Assembly (NCBI RefSeq): GCF_005876955.1
Contig: NZ_SSCL01000005.1
Location: forward strand, 186,001 to 250,000
Direction: 5' to 3'
DNA: 64,000 bases
Source: Sinomonas gamaensis
Lineage (GTDB): Bacteria > Actinomycetota > Actinomycetes > Actinomycetales > Micrococcaceae
In this document: positions 17,210 through 25,138 of the stretch, piece by piece
Position numbering within the stretch: position 1 is the stretch's first letter
How the letters are laid out: each line of letters opens with the position of its first letter
Program-made: the position numbers and the translations under genes
The notes under the pieces: model-generated
The model's input: only the letters and a program-made list of their open reading frames with translations
The model's database searches: none
Told to the model about the DNA's origin: nothing

Positions 17210-17310
17210 GTCACAGTCGTACCAAGCCGTGGCATCACGTGTCGCATCTGCGGGTCCGTCCGCACCGCCGGCCTCGGCCGGCCAGACCCCGAAACCCGGA
17301 GGTCCACCCC

Positions 17311-18654
17311 GTGAATAGACCAGGCCTAGCCGCCTACCCGGCGCGGCTCGCGCGGCCCCTTTCCGCCGCTGGCGCCGTCATCGGCCTTCTCCTTGCCCTC
17401 TTCCTCGTCCTCGCGCCCTCCGCGGAGGCGAGCACGTCGCCGTCGCCCGCACCGAGCGGGTCGGGCTCATCCCAGTTCCAGAACACCATCTCCGGCTTCC
17501 TGCGCAACAACGGCCAGGGGATCGGCGGGGTGAAGATCAACGTCAAAGGGAACGGCTTCGAGGGCAGCACAACCTCGGCAGACAACGGGTCCTGGCGGAT
17601 CTCGGTGCCCACCCAGGGCAGCTATGAAGTGGGGATCGACGAATCCACCCTCCCCTCCGGCGTGAAGCTCGCCGAGGGGCAGGAGAATCCGCGGACCGTC
17701 ACGTTCAACCAGACCTCCAACGTGAGCACCATCTTCGCGTTCGGCGCGGGGATCACCGTCCATCAGCAGAGTTTCATCTCGACGCTGCTCAACCGGCTGG
17801 TGGCCGGCCTGAGCTTCGGACTCCTCCTCGCGCTCTCCGCGGTCGGCCTCTCGCTCATCTTCGGCACCACGGGCCTCACGAACTTCGCCCACGGCGAGAT
17901 GGTGACGCTCGGCGCCGTCGTCGTCTTCGCGCTGAGCAGCGTCGGGGCGCCGTTCTGGGTCGCGATCATCGTGGGCCTCCTCGCAGGCGCGGTCTTCGGC
18001 TATGTCCAGGACGCATTCCTGTGGAAGCCCCTCCGCCGGAGGGGCACCGGCCTGGTGCCGATGATGATCGTGAGCATCGGTCTCGCACTCGCGGCGCGAT
18101 ACGTGATCCTGTTCTTCTTCGGCGGCGCCACCCAGCAGCTCCCCGGATCGCAGGTGCAGGACATCGATCTTGGCCCGGTCTCGGTCTCGCCGCTCAACCT
18201 GCAATCGCTCGTGATCTCCGCCGTCGTGATCGGCCTCATCGGATTCCTGCTGCTGAGGACGCGGCTGGGCAAGGCGACGCGCGCGGTCGCAGACAACCCG
18301 GCCCTCGCGGCGGCAAGCGGGATCGACGTCGACCGCGTGATCCGCCTCGTATGGGTCACCGGCGGCCTCCTCGCCGCCCTCGGCGGCATCCTCTGGGCCT
18401 ACTACCGGCCCGGAGTGACGTTCAACATGGGCCAGCAGATCCTGCTCATGATCTTCGCCGGCGTCACCCTCGGCGGCCTCGGCACGGTCTTCGGGGCGCT
18501 CGTGGGTTCGATCGTCGTCGGGGTCTTCGTCGAGCTCACCACAGTGTTCGGTGTGACGGCCGATCTCAAGTATGTCGGGGCGCTGGTCATCATGATCCTC
18601 GTCCTCCTGTTCCGGCCCCAGGGCATCCTGGGACGACGCGAGCGAGTGGGCTAA
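17311..18654 (+). CDS. Branched-chain amino acid-type ABC permease (LivH) with N-terminal extracellular domain
   Basis: A 447-residue protein. Residues 1-40 form a signal/anchor (LSAAGAVIGLLLALFLVLAPSAEA). Residues ~55-145 form a beta-sandwich with FLRNNGQGIGGVKINVKGNGF and STTSADNGSWRISVPTQGSYEVGID, like CNA-B or carboxypeptidase-regulatory repeats. From about 155 it is LivH with GLSLIFGTTGLTNFAHGEMV and VADNPALAAASGIDV. Ordinary LivH is ~290 residues and starts at the permease. GTG at 17311 follows GGAGGT by 7 nt. First gene of livHMGF; the fused domain may dock a binding protein (inference). Confidence 0.93.
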   Translation: MNRPGLAAYPARLARPLSAAGAVIGLLLALFLVLAPSAEASTSPSPAPSGSGSSQFQNTISGFLRNNGQGIGGVKINVKGNGFEGSTTSADNGSWRISVPTQGSYEVGIDESTLPSGVKLAEGQENPRTVTFNQTSNVSTIFAFGAGITVHQQSFISTLLNRLVAGLSFGLLLALSAVGLSLIFGTTGLTNFAHGEMVTLGAVVVFALSSVGAPFWVAIIVGLLAGAVFGYVQDAFLWKPLRRRGTGLVPMMIVSIGLALAARYVILFFFGGATQQLPGSQVQDIDLGPVSVSPLNLQSLVISAVVIGLIGFLLLRTRLGKATRAVADNPALAAASGIDVDRVIRLVWVTGGLLAALGGILWAYYRPGVTFNMGQQILLMIFAGVTLGGLGTVFGALVGSIVVGVFVELTTVFGVTADLKYVGALVIMILVLLFRPQGILGRRERVG

Positions 18655-18664
18655 GGAGGCTCCC

Positions 18665-19633
18665 ATGGATTTCGGACAGATTCTCACCGAGGCGCTCGGC
18701 GAGATGGTGAGCCCGACGACGGCGGCCTACGCACTCGCAGCGCTCGGCCTCGCCGTGCACTTCGGCTACTCGGGCCTCCTCAACTTCGGGCAGGCGGGCT
18801 TCATCGCCGTCGGCTCGTACGGCTTCGCCATGACGACGATCCACTTCGGCGCGCCGTTCTGGCTCGGGCTCATCGTGGCGATTGTCACCTCGGTCATCTT
18901 CGCGCTCATCCTCGGCATCCCCACGCTGCGGCTTCGTGCCGACTACCTCGCGATTGTCACCATCGCGGCGGCAGAGATCATCCGGTACGTCGTCACCACC
19001 AACAGCCTCACGGATGTGACCGGTTCGGCGAACGGCCTCGCGGGCTTCCGTCAGGACTTCCTCAAGCTGAACCCCTTCCCTCCCGGGAACTATCTGGGCT
19101 ACAACAGTCCGGACTTCTTCTACCGGGTCTTCGGGTGGGGCCTCGTGGTGATCCTCGGAATCATCGTGTGGCTGCTCATGCGCAGCCCGTGGGGACGGGT
19201 GCTCAAGGGGATCCGCGAGGACGAGATGGCCGTTCGGTCCCTCGGCAAGAACGTGTACTCGTACAAGATGCAGGCCCTGGTGATCGGCGGCATCTGCGGC
19301 GCTTTGGCGGGCCTCGTGTTCACGCTCCCCCGCGACGTGGTCCAGCCGGCCAACTACGGCACGGAGCTGACGTTCTTCCTGTGGACCTGCCTCCTCCTCG
19401 GCGGGATGGCCACCGTCCTCGGTCCGGTCATCGGGGCCATGCTCTTCTGGGTCGTCCTCTCCCTCACGCAGAACATCCTGTTCGGCCTCATCCAGATCGG
19501 GGTCCTGCCGTTCCTCAGCCCGACCCAGGCTGGCCAGCTCCGCTACATCCTCGTGGGCGTGGCCCTCATGCTGCTCATGATCTTCAGGCCCCAAGGGGTC
19601 TTCGGCAACAAGAAGGAGCTCGCGTTCTCATGA
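18665..19633 (+). CDS. livM: Branched-chain amino acid ABC permease LivM
   Basis: A 322-residue polytopic permease. LNFGQAGFIAVGSYGFA is the LivM signature, GIPTLRLRADYLAIVTIAAAEIIRYV follows, and GRVLKGIREDEMAVRSLGKNV is the cytoplasmic coupling loop that contacts the ATPases. It pairs with the LivH-like permease 10 bp upstream and overlaps livG by 4 bp (ATGA). An AAGGAG site precedes the ATG. The family also carries other amino acids and urea, so substrate is not certain. Confidence 0.95.
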   Translation: MDFGQILTEALGEMVSPTTAAYALAALGLAVHFGYSGLLNFGQAGFIAVGSYGFAMTTIHFGAPFWLGLIVAIVTSVIFALILGIPTLRLRADYLAIVTIAAAEIIRYVVTTNSLTDVTGSANGLAGFRQDFLKLNPFPPGNYLGYNSPDFFYRVFGWGLVVILGIIVWLLMRSPWGRVLKGIREDEMAVRSLGKNVYSYKMQALVIGGICGALAGLVFTLPRDVVQPANYGTELTFFLWTCLLLGGMATVLGPVIGAMLFWVVLSLTQNILFGLIQIGVLPFLSPTQAGQLRYILVGVALMLLMIFRPQGVFGNKKELAFS

Positions 19634-20676
19634 GCGACTCTCAGACAACCACCGCGGATGCGGTCGACTACATGACGGACACCCGGCCCATCGCCGACGG
19701 TCCGGGAGGGCCCGGCTGCAAGAAGCGGGATCCCATTGTCGTTGCGGACAACGTCAGCAGGCGCTTCGGCGGCATCAACGCCGTCGACGTCGAGCACCTC
19801 GAAATCCCGCGCCACAAGATCACGGCGCTCATCGGCCCGAACGGCGCGGGCAAGACGACGCTCTTCAATCTCCTGACGGGCTTCGACACCCCGAACACTG
19901 GGACGTGGCAGTTCGAGGGCACCGATCTGGCGGGGATGTCCTCCTACAAGGTGGCGCGGCTCGGCATGGTCCGCACCTTCCAGCTGACCAAGGTCATGGG
20001 CAAGCTCACCGTCCTGGAGAACATGCGGCTCGGCGCGTCCGAGCAGCCCGGCGAGAGGCTTCGGAACGCCCTCTTCCGCGGCGTGTGGGGCAAACGCGAG
20101 AAGGAGATCACGGGCCAGGCCGAGGAGCTTCTGGCGAAGTTCAAACTCGACACGAAGCGCGACGACTATGCGGCCTCCCTCTCCGGAGGGCAGCGGAAGC
20201 TGCTCGAAATGGCACGGGCCCTCATGGTCAACCCGAAGCTCGTGATGCTGGACGAGCCCATGGCAGGCGTCAATCCGGCCCTCTCGCAGAGCCTCCTCGA
20301 CCACATCAAGAACCTCAAGGCGCTCGGAATGACCGTGCTGTTCGTGGAGCACGACATGCACATGGTCCGGCACATCGCCGACTGGGTCGTGGTCATGGCC
20401 GAGGGCAAGGTCGTCGCCGAGGGGCCACCCGCCGAAGTCATGAAGGACCAGGCCGTGATCGACGCGTACCTCGGCGCGCACCACGACGTCGACCTCGGTG
20501 CGGCCGGCGGCGTCAAGGAACTCGAGGAGGAGCTTGCCGCCGACTCCGAGTCCGTCGTGGGCACCGAGGAGGCAGGCATCCTCTCCGAGAGCCACGTCAT
20601 CGGGGACGAAGAGACGCTGTCCGTCGAGGCGCCCGCTGACGCTGGCCGGAGCGAGACGAAGGAGGAACGTCCATGA
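19630..20676 (+). CDS. livG: Branched-chain amino acid ABC ATPase LivG, with acidic C-terminal tail
   Basis: A 348-residue ATPase. Walker A GPNGAGKTT is at 69-77, signature LSGGQRKLLEMARAL follows, Walker B VMLDEPMAGVNP, and the switch His in FVEHDMHMV. Two features exceed the usual ~255 residues: about 35 extra N-terminal residues, and a tail of about 60 residues rich in Glu/Asp (KELEEELAADSESVVGTEEA). Tail function is unknown. ATG at 19630 overlaps livM; the stop overlaps livF by 4 bp. Confidence 0.95.
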   Translation: MSDSQTTTADAVDYMTDTRPIADGPGGPGCKKRDPIVVADNVSRRFGGINAVDVEHLEIPRHKITALIGPNGAGKTTLFNLLTGFDTPNTGTWQFEGTDLAGMSSYKVARLGMVRTFQLTKVMGKLTVLENMRLGASEQPGERLRNALFRGVWGKREKEITGQAEELLAKFKLDTKRDDYAASLSGGQRKLLEMARALMVNPKLVMLDEPMAGVNPALSQSLLDHIKNLKALGMTVLFVEHDMHMVRHIADWVVVMAEGKVVAEGPPAEVMKDQAVIDAYLGAHHDVDLGAAGGVKELEEELAADSESVVGTEEAGILSESHVIGDEETLSVEAPADAGRSETKEERP

Positions 20677-21464
20677 GCCGCGAGAGCACGAGCCCCGCTT
20701 CGACGCAGACGACGACGGCGGAGGGCGACTCAGTCGTCAAGGTCACCGATCTGGTGGCTGGCTACCTGCCCGGAGTCAACATCCTGAACGGCTGCAGCAT
20801 CGAAGCGAAGAAGGGCGAGCTCATCGGGATCATCGGCCCGAACGGGGCTGGCAAATCCACCCTGCTGAAGGCCATGTTCGGGCTCGTGAAAGTCCACTCG
20901 GGCTCCGTCGTCGTCCGCGGCCAAGACCTCACAGGCCTCAAGGCCAACAAGCTCGTGAGCCGGGGGATCGGCTTTGTGCCCCAGACCAACAACGTGTTCA
21001 CCTCGCTGACCATCGAAGAGAACATGCAGATGGGCATGTTCCAACGCCCCAAGAACTTCAAGGAGCGCTGGGACTTCGTGACAGACCTGTTCCCCGAGCT
21101 CGGGAAGCGCCGTGCCCAGCGGGCAGGCTCGCTCTCCGGAGGGGAACGGCAGATGGTCGCGATGGGAAGGGCGCTCATGATGGATCCCGCGGTGCTGCTG
21201 CTGGACGAGCCGTCGGCCGGCCTCTCCCCCGTCAAGCAGGACGAGACGTTCCTGCGCGTGCACGAGATCAACCGGGCCGGCGTCTCCGTCATCATGGTGG
21301 AACAGAACGCCCGGCGCTGCCTGCAGATCTGCGATCGAGGCTACGTGCTCGATCAGGGCCGGGACGCCTACACCGGATCGGGGCGCGAGCTGCTGCACGA
21401 TCCCAAGGTGATCCAGCTCTACCTCGGAACCCTCGCCGAAACCCTTGAGGACGAGGGCCGCTAG
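20673..21464 (+). CDS. livF: Branched-chain amino acid ABC ATPase LivF
   Basis: A 263-residue ATPase that would dimerise with LivG. Walker A GPNGAGKST, a Q-loop in FVPQTNNVF, signature LSGGERQMVAMGRAL, Walker B VLLLDEPSAGLSP and switch His replaced by Gln (MVEQNARRC), as usual for LivF. A Ser/Thr-rich N-terminal extension of about 18 residues precedes the domain. It ends the livHMGF operon and is followed by a strong terminator. Confidence 0.95.
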   Translation: MSRESTSPASTQTTTAEGDSVVKVTDLVAGYLPGVNILNGCSIEAKKGELIGIIGPNGAGKSTLLKAMFGLVKVHSGSVVVRGQDLTGLKANKLVSRGIGFVPQTNNVFTSLTIEENMQMGMFQRPKNFKERWDFVTDLFPELGKRRAQRAGSLSGGERQMVAMGRALMMDPAVLLLDEPSAGLSPVKQDETFLRVHEINRAGVSVIMVEQNARRCLQICDRGYVLDQGRDAYTGSGRELLHDPKVIQLYLGTLAETLEDEGR

Positions 21465-21472
21465 GAGGCAGC

Positions 21473-21525
21473 CCAAGGGAAAGGGCCCGTCCCCCGCTGT
21501 GCGGGAGACGGGCCCTTTCCCTTGG
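21473..21525. terminator. Bidirectional terminator between livF and the binding-protein gene
   Basis: A 19-bp perfect stem (21473-21491 with 21507-21525) contains an inner CCCGC/GCGGG pairing in the loop. The outer arms are AAGGGAAAGGG and CCCTTTCCCTT, giving partial T-tracts in both directions. It separates convergent genes. Confidence 0.85.
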
Positions 21526-21551
21526 AACGGATCGCGCTCAGGAGCCTCGGC

Positions 21552-22919
21552 TCAGGAGAGCTTTCCGTATTCCTCGCTCACCGGCTGCGGCACGTTCTTG
21601 TCATCGAACTTGTAGATGCCGATGTAGGCCTCCGTCGGATCACCGTTCTTGGCGAAGGTGACGGGGCCGGACTGGCCGTCGTAGTCGATGTCCTTGCCCT
21701 GCCGCAGGAGCGTGACGCAGGATGCGAAGTCGTTGCACTTCGTGCCGCCCTGCGAGACGTCCTGGAGGTGGGCCGCGATGTCCGTGCCCTTCGTGCTCTT
21801 GGCCTCTTCGGCTGCAAGGGCGATGAGGTTCACCGCATCCCAGGACTCGCCGGCGTAGCTGTAGTCCTTCAGGCTGGGATCGATGCTCTGGAGCTGCGTC
21901 TTGAAGTTGCCCTTCGCGAACGTGCCCGGAATCGTTCCCCGGGCGCCGCTGAGGGTGCCCGCCTGGAGGTCCTTGCTGTAGTCCGACGTATTGCCGTCCA
22001 CGAAGAACATCTGGGTCGGCTTGACGCCCTTGCCCGCGAGCAGCGGGATGATCTGCTTCGCCTGGTCGAACGAGATGACGGCGATGGCGTCGGGCTTCGC
22101 AGCCACAACCTTGTCCACCTGCGAGCTGAACTGCGAATCGCCCTCGTTGAACAGCTCCTCGTCGACGACCTTGCCGCCAGCCGACTCGAAGGCCTTCTTG
22201 ACGTTGTCCCGCAGGCCCGTGCCGTAGGCGTCGTTGAGGACGACCATGCCGAGGGTCTGGGCGCCGCAGGAGGCCATGTAGTTGCCGAGGACGCGGCCCT
22301 GCAGGACGTCGGATGGCGCGGTCCGCCAGTACAGTCCGTGGGCCGGCCATGTGCTGAAGTCGGGCGACGTGTTCGCGGGCGAGAACTGCACGACCCCCGC
22401 ACCCGTGATCTGGTTGATCACGGTCTTGGATACGCCGGAGGAGGCCGCACCGACGATTGCGCCCACTCCTTGACCGAGGAGGTTGGTGACCGACTGGGTC
22501 GCGATGTCCGTGGTGGTGTCGCCCGAGTCGCGGTGGATGACCTCGATCGGGTGCCCGAGCACGCCGCCTGCGTCGTTGATCTGCTTGACGGCGAGGTTCA
22601 CGCCCGCGATCTCGGGCGGGCCAAGGAAGGCGAGCGCGCCGGTCTGCGGCAGGAGCGAACCGATCTTGAGCGGGGTCGGAGAGACCGTGCTGGACTTGGG
22701 CACGTCTGCCGGGGCGACAGAGGACGCGCCGCCTGAGGGCTGGGCGCCGCCGGAACTTGGAGCGGGGCACGAGATGCCGCCAGCTGCCGCAGAAGTTGAG
22801 CTGCCGCTGCTTGACGGTGTTCCTGAGGAGCCCCCGCAGGCTGTTGCGAGGAGGGCCACCCCAACGCCAAGAACGGTCAGCTTGGCGAGGCGGGGTAACG
22901 CCTCTTGACGTGAACTCAT
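21552..22919 (-). CDS. Branched-chain amino acid-type ABC substrate-binding lipoprotein
   Basis: A 455-residue periplasmic-binding-protein type I lipoprotein. The signal peptide ends in the lipobox LLATAC at about residue 28, followed by a Ser/Gly-rich linker. The body has IGSLLPQTGALAFLGPPEIAGVNLAVKQIN and IGAAS-like ligand-loop segments (AIVGAASSGVS) of LivJ/LivK proteins. ATG at 22919 is preceded by GGAGGAGA. It converges on livHMGF rather than heading it, so uptake and capture subunits have separate promoters. It is the likely partner of that importer. Confidence 0.94.
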   Translation of the reverse strand: MSSRQEALPRLAKLTVLGVGVALLATACGGSSGTPSSSGSSTSAAAGGISCPAPSSGGAQPSGGASSVAPADVPKSSTVSPTPLKIGSLLPQTGALAFLGPPEIAGVNLAVKQINDAGGVLGHPIEVIHRDSGDTTTDIATQSVTNLLGQGVGAIVGAASSGVSKTVINQITGAGVVQFSPANTSPDFSTWPAHGLYWRTAPSDVLQGRVLGNYMASCGAQTLGMVVLNDAYGTGLRDNVKKAFESAGGKVVDEELFNEGDSQFSSQVDKVVAAKPDAIAVISFDQAKQIIPLLAGKGVKPTQMFFVDGNTSDYSKDLQAGTLSGARGTIPGTFAKGNFKTQLQSIDPSLKDYSYAGESWDAVNLIALAAEEAKSTKGTDIAAHLQDVSQGGTKCNDFASCVTLLRQGKDIDYDGQSGPVTFAKNGDPTEAYIGIYKFDDKNVPQPVSEEYGKLS

Positions 22920-22966
22920 TCGATTCTTCTCCTCCATGAAGGGCGTGCGCACCCCAAACAGGACGA

Positions 22967-22982
22967 ATCAGGTGTTCCTGAT
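22967..22982. promoter_or_regulatory. Palindrome upstream of the binding-protein gene
   Basis: ATCAGG (22967-22972) and CCTGAT (22977-22982) form a perfect 6-bp inverted repeat with spacer TGTT, about 48 bp before the ATG at 22919. This is a candidate operator. Confidence 0.35.
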
Positions 22983-23111
22983 CACACCGTCAGGCTAATC
23001 GAATGATCATTTTCACAGAAGAACCACAGGTCACAGCCTCATAACGGCTTCTGCACGGGATGGAATCGAGCCAGCCTGCCCGCTTCCGGAGACAACCTTC
23101 CGCCGAGTCCG

Positions 23112-23492
23112 CTAATTCAGTCTTCGAATTCTCTTCTCGATCTTCATCTTGATCCGATGAAGACCAGCCCAACTTCCCATTCCGGAGGCGGTAATTCTGC
23201 CTACTTCCTGGGTGCTTGGCAGAGAGTTCTTCTGAAGGTCCGCGTCGATTGCCTCCGGTTCTCGACCTCGCATGCTGTCGATGAGCGACTGGGCTGCCCG
23301 CATGGGGCCAGACGCAAAGGGGTGCTCGCTGATCTCGCGGTTCACCGATGCCGACTCGGCCTGAAGCTGCTCACGACGCTGCCTTCTGCGCAGACTATTG
23401 CCGCTCGCAGTCGCCGCATTGAAACTCCTTGCCTCCGGAACCCCCAGCGGGTGAGTTTCTTGGACGATATCTAGGAGAATTCTGCAGAACAA
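23112..23492 (-). CDS. Doubtful hypothetical ORF
   Basis: A 126-codon frame that can only start at a TTG (23492) or at internal Met codons. It has no convincing ribosome binding site. The product is hydrophilic, rich in Arg/Ser/Gln, and ends in a basic helix (HRIKMKIEKRIRRLN). It matches no family I recognise and lies in atypically AT-rich DNA. It may be a decayed gene. Confidence 0.25.
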   Translation of the reverse strand: MFCRILLDIVQETHPLGVPEARSFNAATASGNSLRRRQRREQLQAESASVNREISEHPFASGPMRAAQSLIDSMRGREPEAIDADLQKNSLPSTQEVGRITASGMGSWAGLHRIKMKIEKRIRRLN

Positions 23493-23530
23493 CTGAATGG
23501 ACGCGTGGACGCCAAGGCATATGCAAAACG

Positions 23531-23604
23531 TGCCCCAGCAGGGACTCGAACCCTGACTTGGCGGATTTTAAGTCCGCTGCCTCTGCCGATTGGGCTACTG
23601 GGGC
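23531..23604 (-). tRNA. tRNA with UAA anticodon and class I fold (Leu-UAA by codon)
   Basis: On the minus strand a complete cloverleaf is readable: acceptor GCCCCAG/CTGGGGC, D-arm with GCC/GGC, anticodon stem GCGGA/TCCGC with loop CTTAAAA (anticodon TAA, codon UUA), a 5-nt variable region (CAAGT), T-arm CAGGG-TTCGAGT-CCCTG, discriminator A73. No CCA is encoded. Bacterial tRNA-Leu normally has a long variable arm; this one does not, so the amino acid identity is uncertain even though UUA is a leucine codon. Confidence 0.88.
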
Positions 23605-23657
23605 GCGCGTCCAGCCTATCGCCTCAACCCGGTCTCCCCGGACAGGAGAGACGACGA

Positions 23658-23689
23658 CGGCGGCCGCCTCCCGAGGGAAGCGGCCGCCG
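23658..23689 (-). terminator. Terminator of ndh
   Basis: CGGCGGCCGC (23658-23667) pairs perfectly with GCGGCCGCCG (23680-23689) around a 12-nt loop, 26 bp beyond the ndh stop. A pyrimidine-rich stretch follows on the minus strand. Confidence 0.65.
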
Positions 23690-23714
23690 AAGTGAGTGCA
23701 GCTCCGGAGAGGAA

Positions 23715-25133
23715 CTACTGGGCCGGAGCCTTGGCGGGCTCGACCGGAGGCGCGATGGTTTTCGGCTTCGGGCTCGCGGCCGCGACGAAGGACGCGCGAG
23801 GGTTGTCGAGGTTCTCGAGCGGCGTGTTGTCACGGCCCGCGAACAGCGCCGACAGCCAGTCGAGGCCGACGCGGAACTTGCGCTCGGCGGTCGGGATCGC
23901 GAGACCGTGGTAGCCGCGGTGCGCCAGCCACGCGAGGGGGCCGGTCAGGCCGATGTGACCCACGAGGTTGATGTTCGCGACGCCCTTCCAGGGGCCGAAA
24001 CCTGCGACGGCGCCGAGGTTCTTGTGCTTGTAGTCCTCGAGCGGGCGGTCCCAGCGGGCGGCCCAGAGGTTCTTCGCGAGGAGCTTGGCCTGACGCAGGG
24101 CGTGCTGGGCGTTGGGCACGCAGGTGCCGTCCGGGAGGCCCTTGCCCGTGAGATCGGGAACGGCGGCGATGTCGCCGGCAGCCCAGGCGTTCTCGATGAT
24201 GCCCTCGTCGCCAGCGATGCGCAGGTCCGGCAGGACGCGGACGCGGCCGCGCGGTTCGAGCGGGAAGCTCGTGGAACGCACCATCGGGTTGGCCTGAACG
24301 CCGGCGGTCCAGATGAGGGTGTCCGCCTTGAACTCCTGCGCCGGGGACTTGTCCGGCATATTGATGAGCTTGAGCGTGTCCTCGGCGCTGGCGAGGGAGG
24401 TGTTGAGGAGGACCTCGATGCCGCGGCTCCGGAGGTGCTGGACGACCCAGTCGGCCTGCTCGGGCGTGACCTCGGGCATGATGCGGCCCATCGCCTCAAC
24501 GAGGACGAAGCGGACTTCCTCCTGCTTGACACGGTCGTTCGCCGCCACGGTCGAGCGGGCGAGGTCCTCGAGCTCGGTGAGGGTCTCGATGCCGGCGAAG
24601 CCGCCACCCACGACGACGAACGTGAGAGCGGCCTTGCGCTCCTCCGGGTCCGAAGCAGTCGAAGCGAACTCGATGCGCTCGAGGACCTGGTTGCGGAGGG
24701 CGATGGCCTCCTCGATGGTCTTGTTGCCGATGCCCTTCTCGGCCAGGCCGGGGATCGGGAACGTGCGGGTGATCGCGCCAGCGGCGAGCACGATGTCCAC
24801 GTAGGGGATCTCCACTGTGCCCTCGTTGCCGGGCAGCTCCACGACGGCAGTCCGCTTGTCGTGGTCGACGGAGACGACCGAGCCCTGGATGACCTCGGCG
24901 TCCGGGAGCGTGCGGCGAAGCGGGACCACCACGTGGCGGGCCTCGATGTTGCCGCCAGCAACCTCGGGGAGGAACGGCTGGTAGGTCATGTACGGCATGG
25001 GATCGACGACGGTGACAATGCCGCCGGCCTTGGCGATCTTCTTCTGCAGCCCGAGGGCGACGTAAAGACCGACGTAACCACCGCCGGCGACAAGGACGCG
25101 CGGGCGGTCGACGAGATCAATGGTGGAAGGCAT
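23715..25133 (-). CDS. ndh: Type II NADH:quinone oxidoreductase (NDH-2)
   Basis: A 472-residue FAD flavoenzyme that passes electrons from NADH to menaquinone without proton pumping. The FAD motif is VLVAGGGYVGLYVA near residue 13; the NADH-binding motif is FVVVGGGFAGIETLTEL near 170. YMTYQPFLPEVAGG and WAAGDIAAVPD are conserved in NDH-2, and the amphipathic C-terminal part (FRVGLDWLSALFAGRDN) would attach it to the membrane. The start ATG has TACAGT exactly 7 nt upstream and a Rex operator next to that, so redox control is likely. It lies downstream of the S8 protease gene but has its own promoter. Confidence 0.95.
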   Translation of the reverse strand: MPSTIDLVDRPRVLVAGGGYVGLYVALGLQKKIAKAGGIVTVVDPMPYMTYQPFLPEVAGGNIEARHVVVPLRRTLPDAEVIQGSVVSVDHDKRTAVVELPGNEGTVEIPYVDIVLAAGAITRTFPIPGLAEKGIGNKTIEEAIALRNQVLERIEFASTASDPEERKAALTFVVVGGGFAGIETLTELEDLARSTVAANDRVKQEEVRFVLVEAMGRIMPEVTPEQADWVVQHLRSRGIEVLLNTSLASAEDTLKLINMPDKSPAQEFKADTLIWTAGVQANPMVRSTSFPLEPRGRVRVLPDLRIAGDEGIIENAWAAGDIAAVPDLTGKGLPDGTCVPNAQHALRQAKLLAKNLWAARWDRPLEDYKHKNLGAVAGFGPWKGVANINLVGHIGLTGPLAWLAHRGYHGLAIPTAERKFRVGLDWLSALFAGRDNTPLENLDNPRASFVAAASPKPKTIAPPVEPAKAPAQ

Positions 25134-25138
25134 GGATC

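Larger units (their letters stand above)
22920..23530. other. AT-richer intergenic stretch next to the tRNA 3' end
   Basis: This 611-bp stretch is visibly lower in GC than its neighbours (about 45-55% in 23101-23220). It includes the upstream region of the binding-protein gene, with the palindrome ATCAGG-TGTT-CCTGAT at 22967-22982. Beyond that only a weak open frame is present (23112-23492, minus). No integrase, transposase or terminal repeat was seen. The composition and the position at a tRNA 3' end fit a remnant of a site-specific insertion. Confidence 0.45.

Noticed and set aside
23157-23474. A 105-codon plus-strand frame in the AT-rich gap
   Set aside because: No ribosome binding site or family resemblance; it overlaps the equally weak minus-strand frame.
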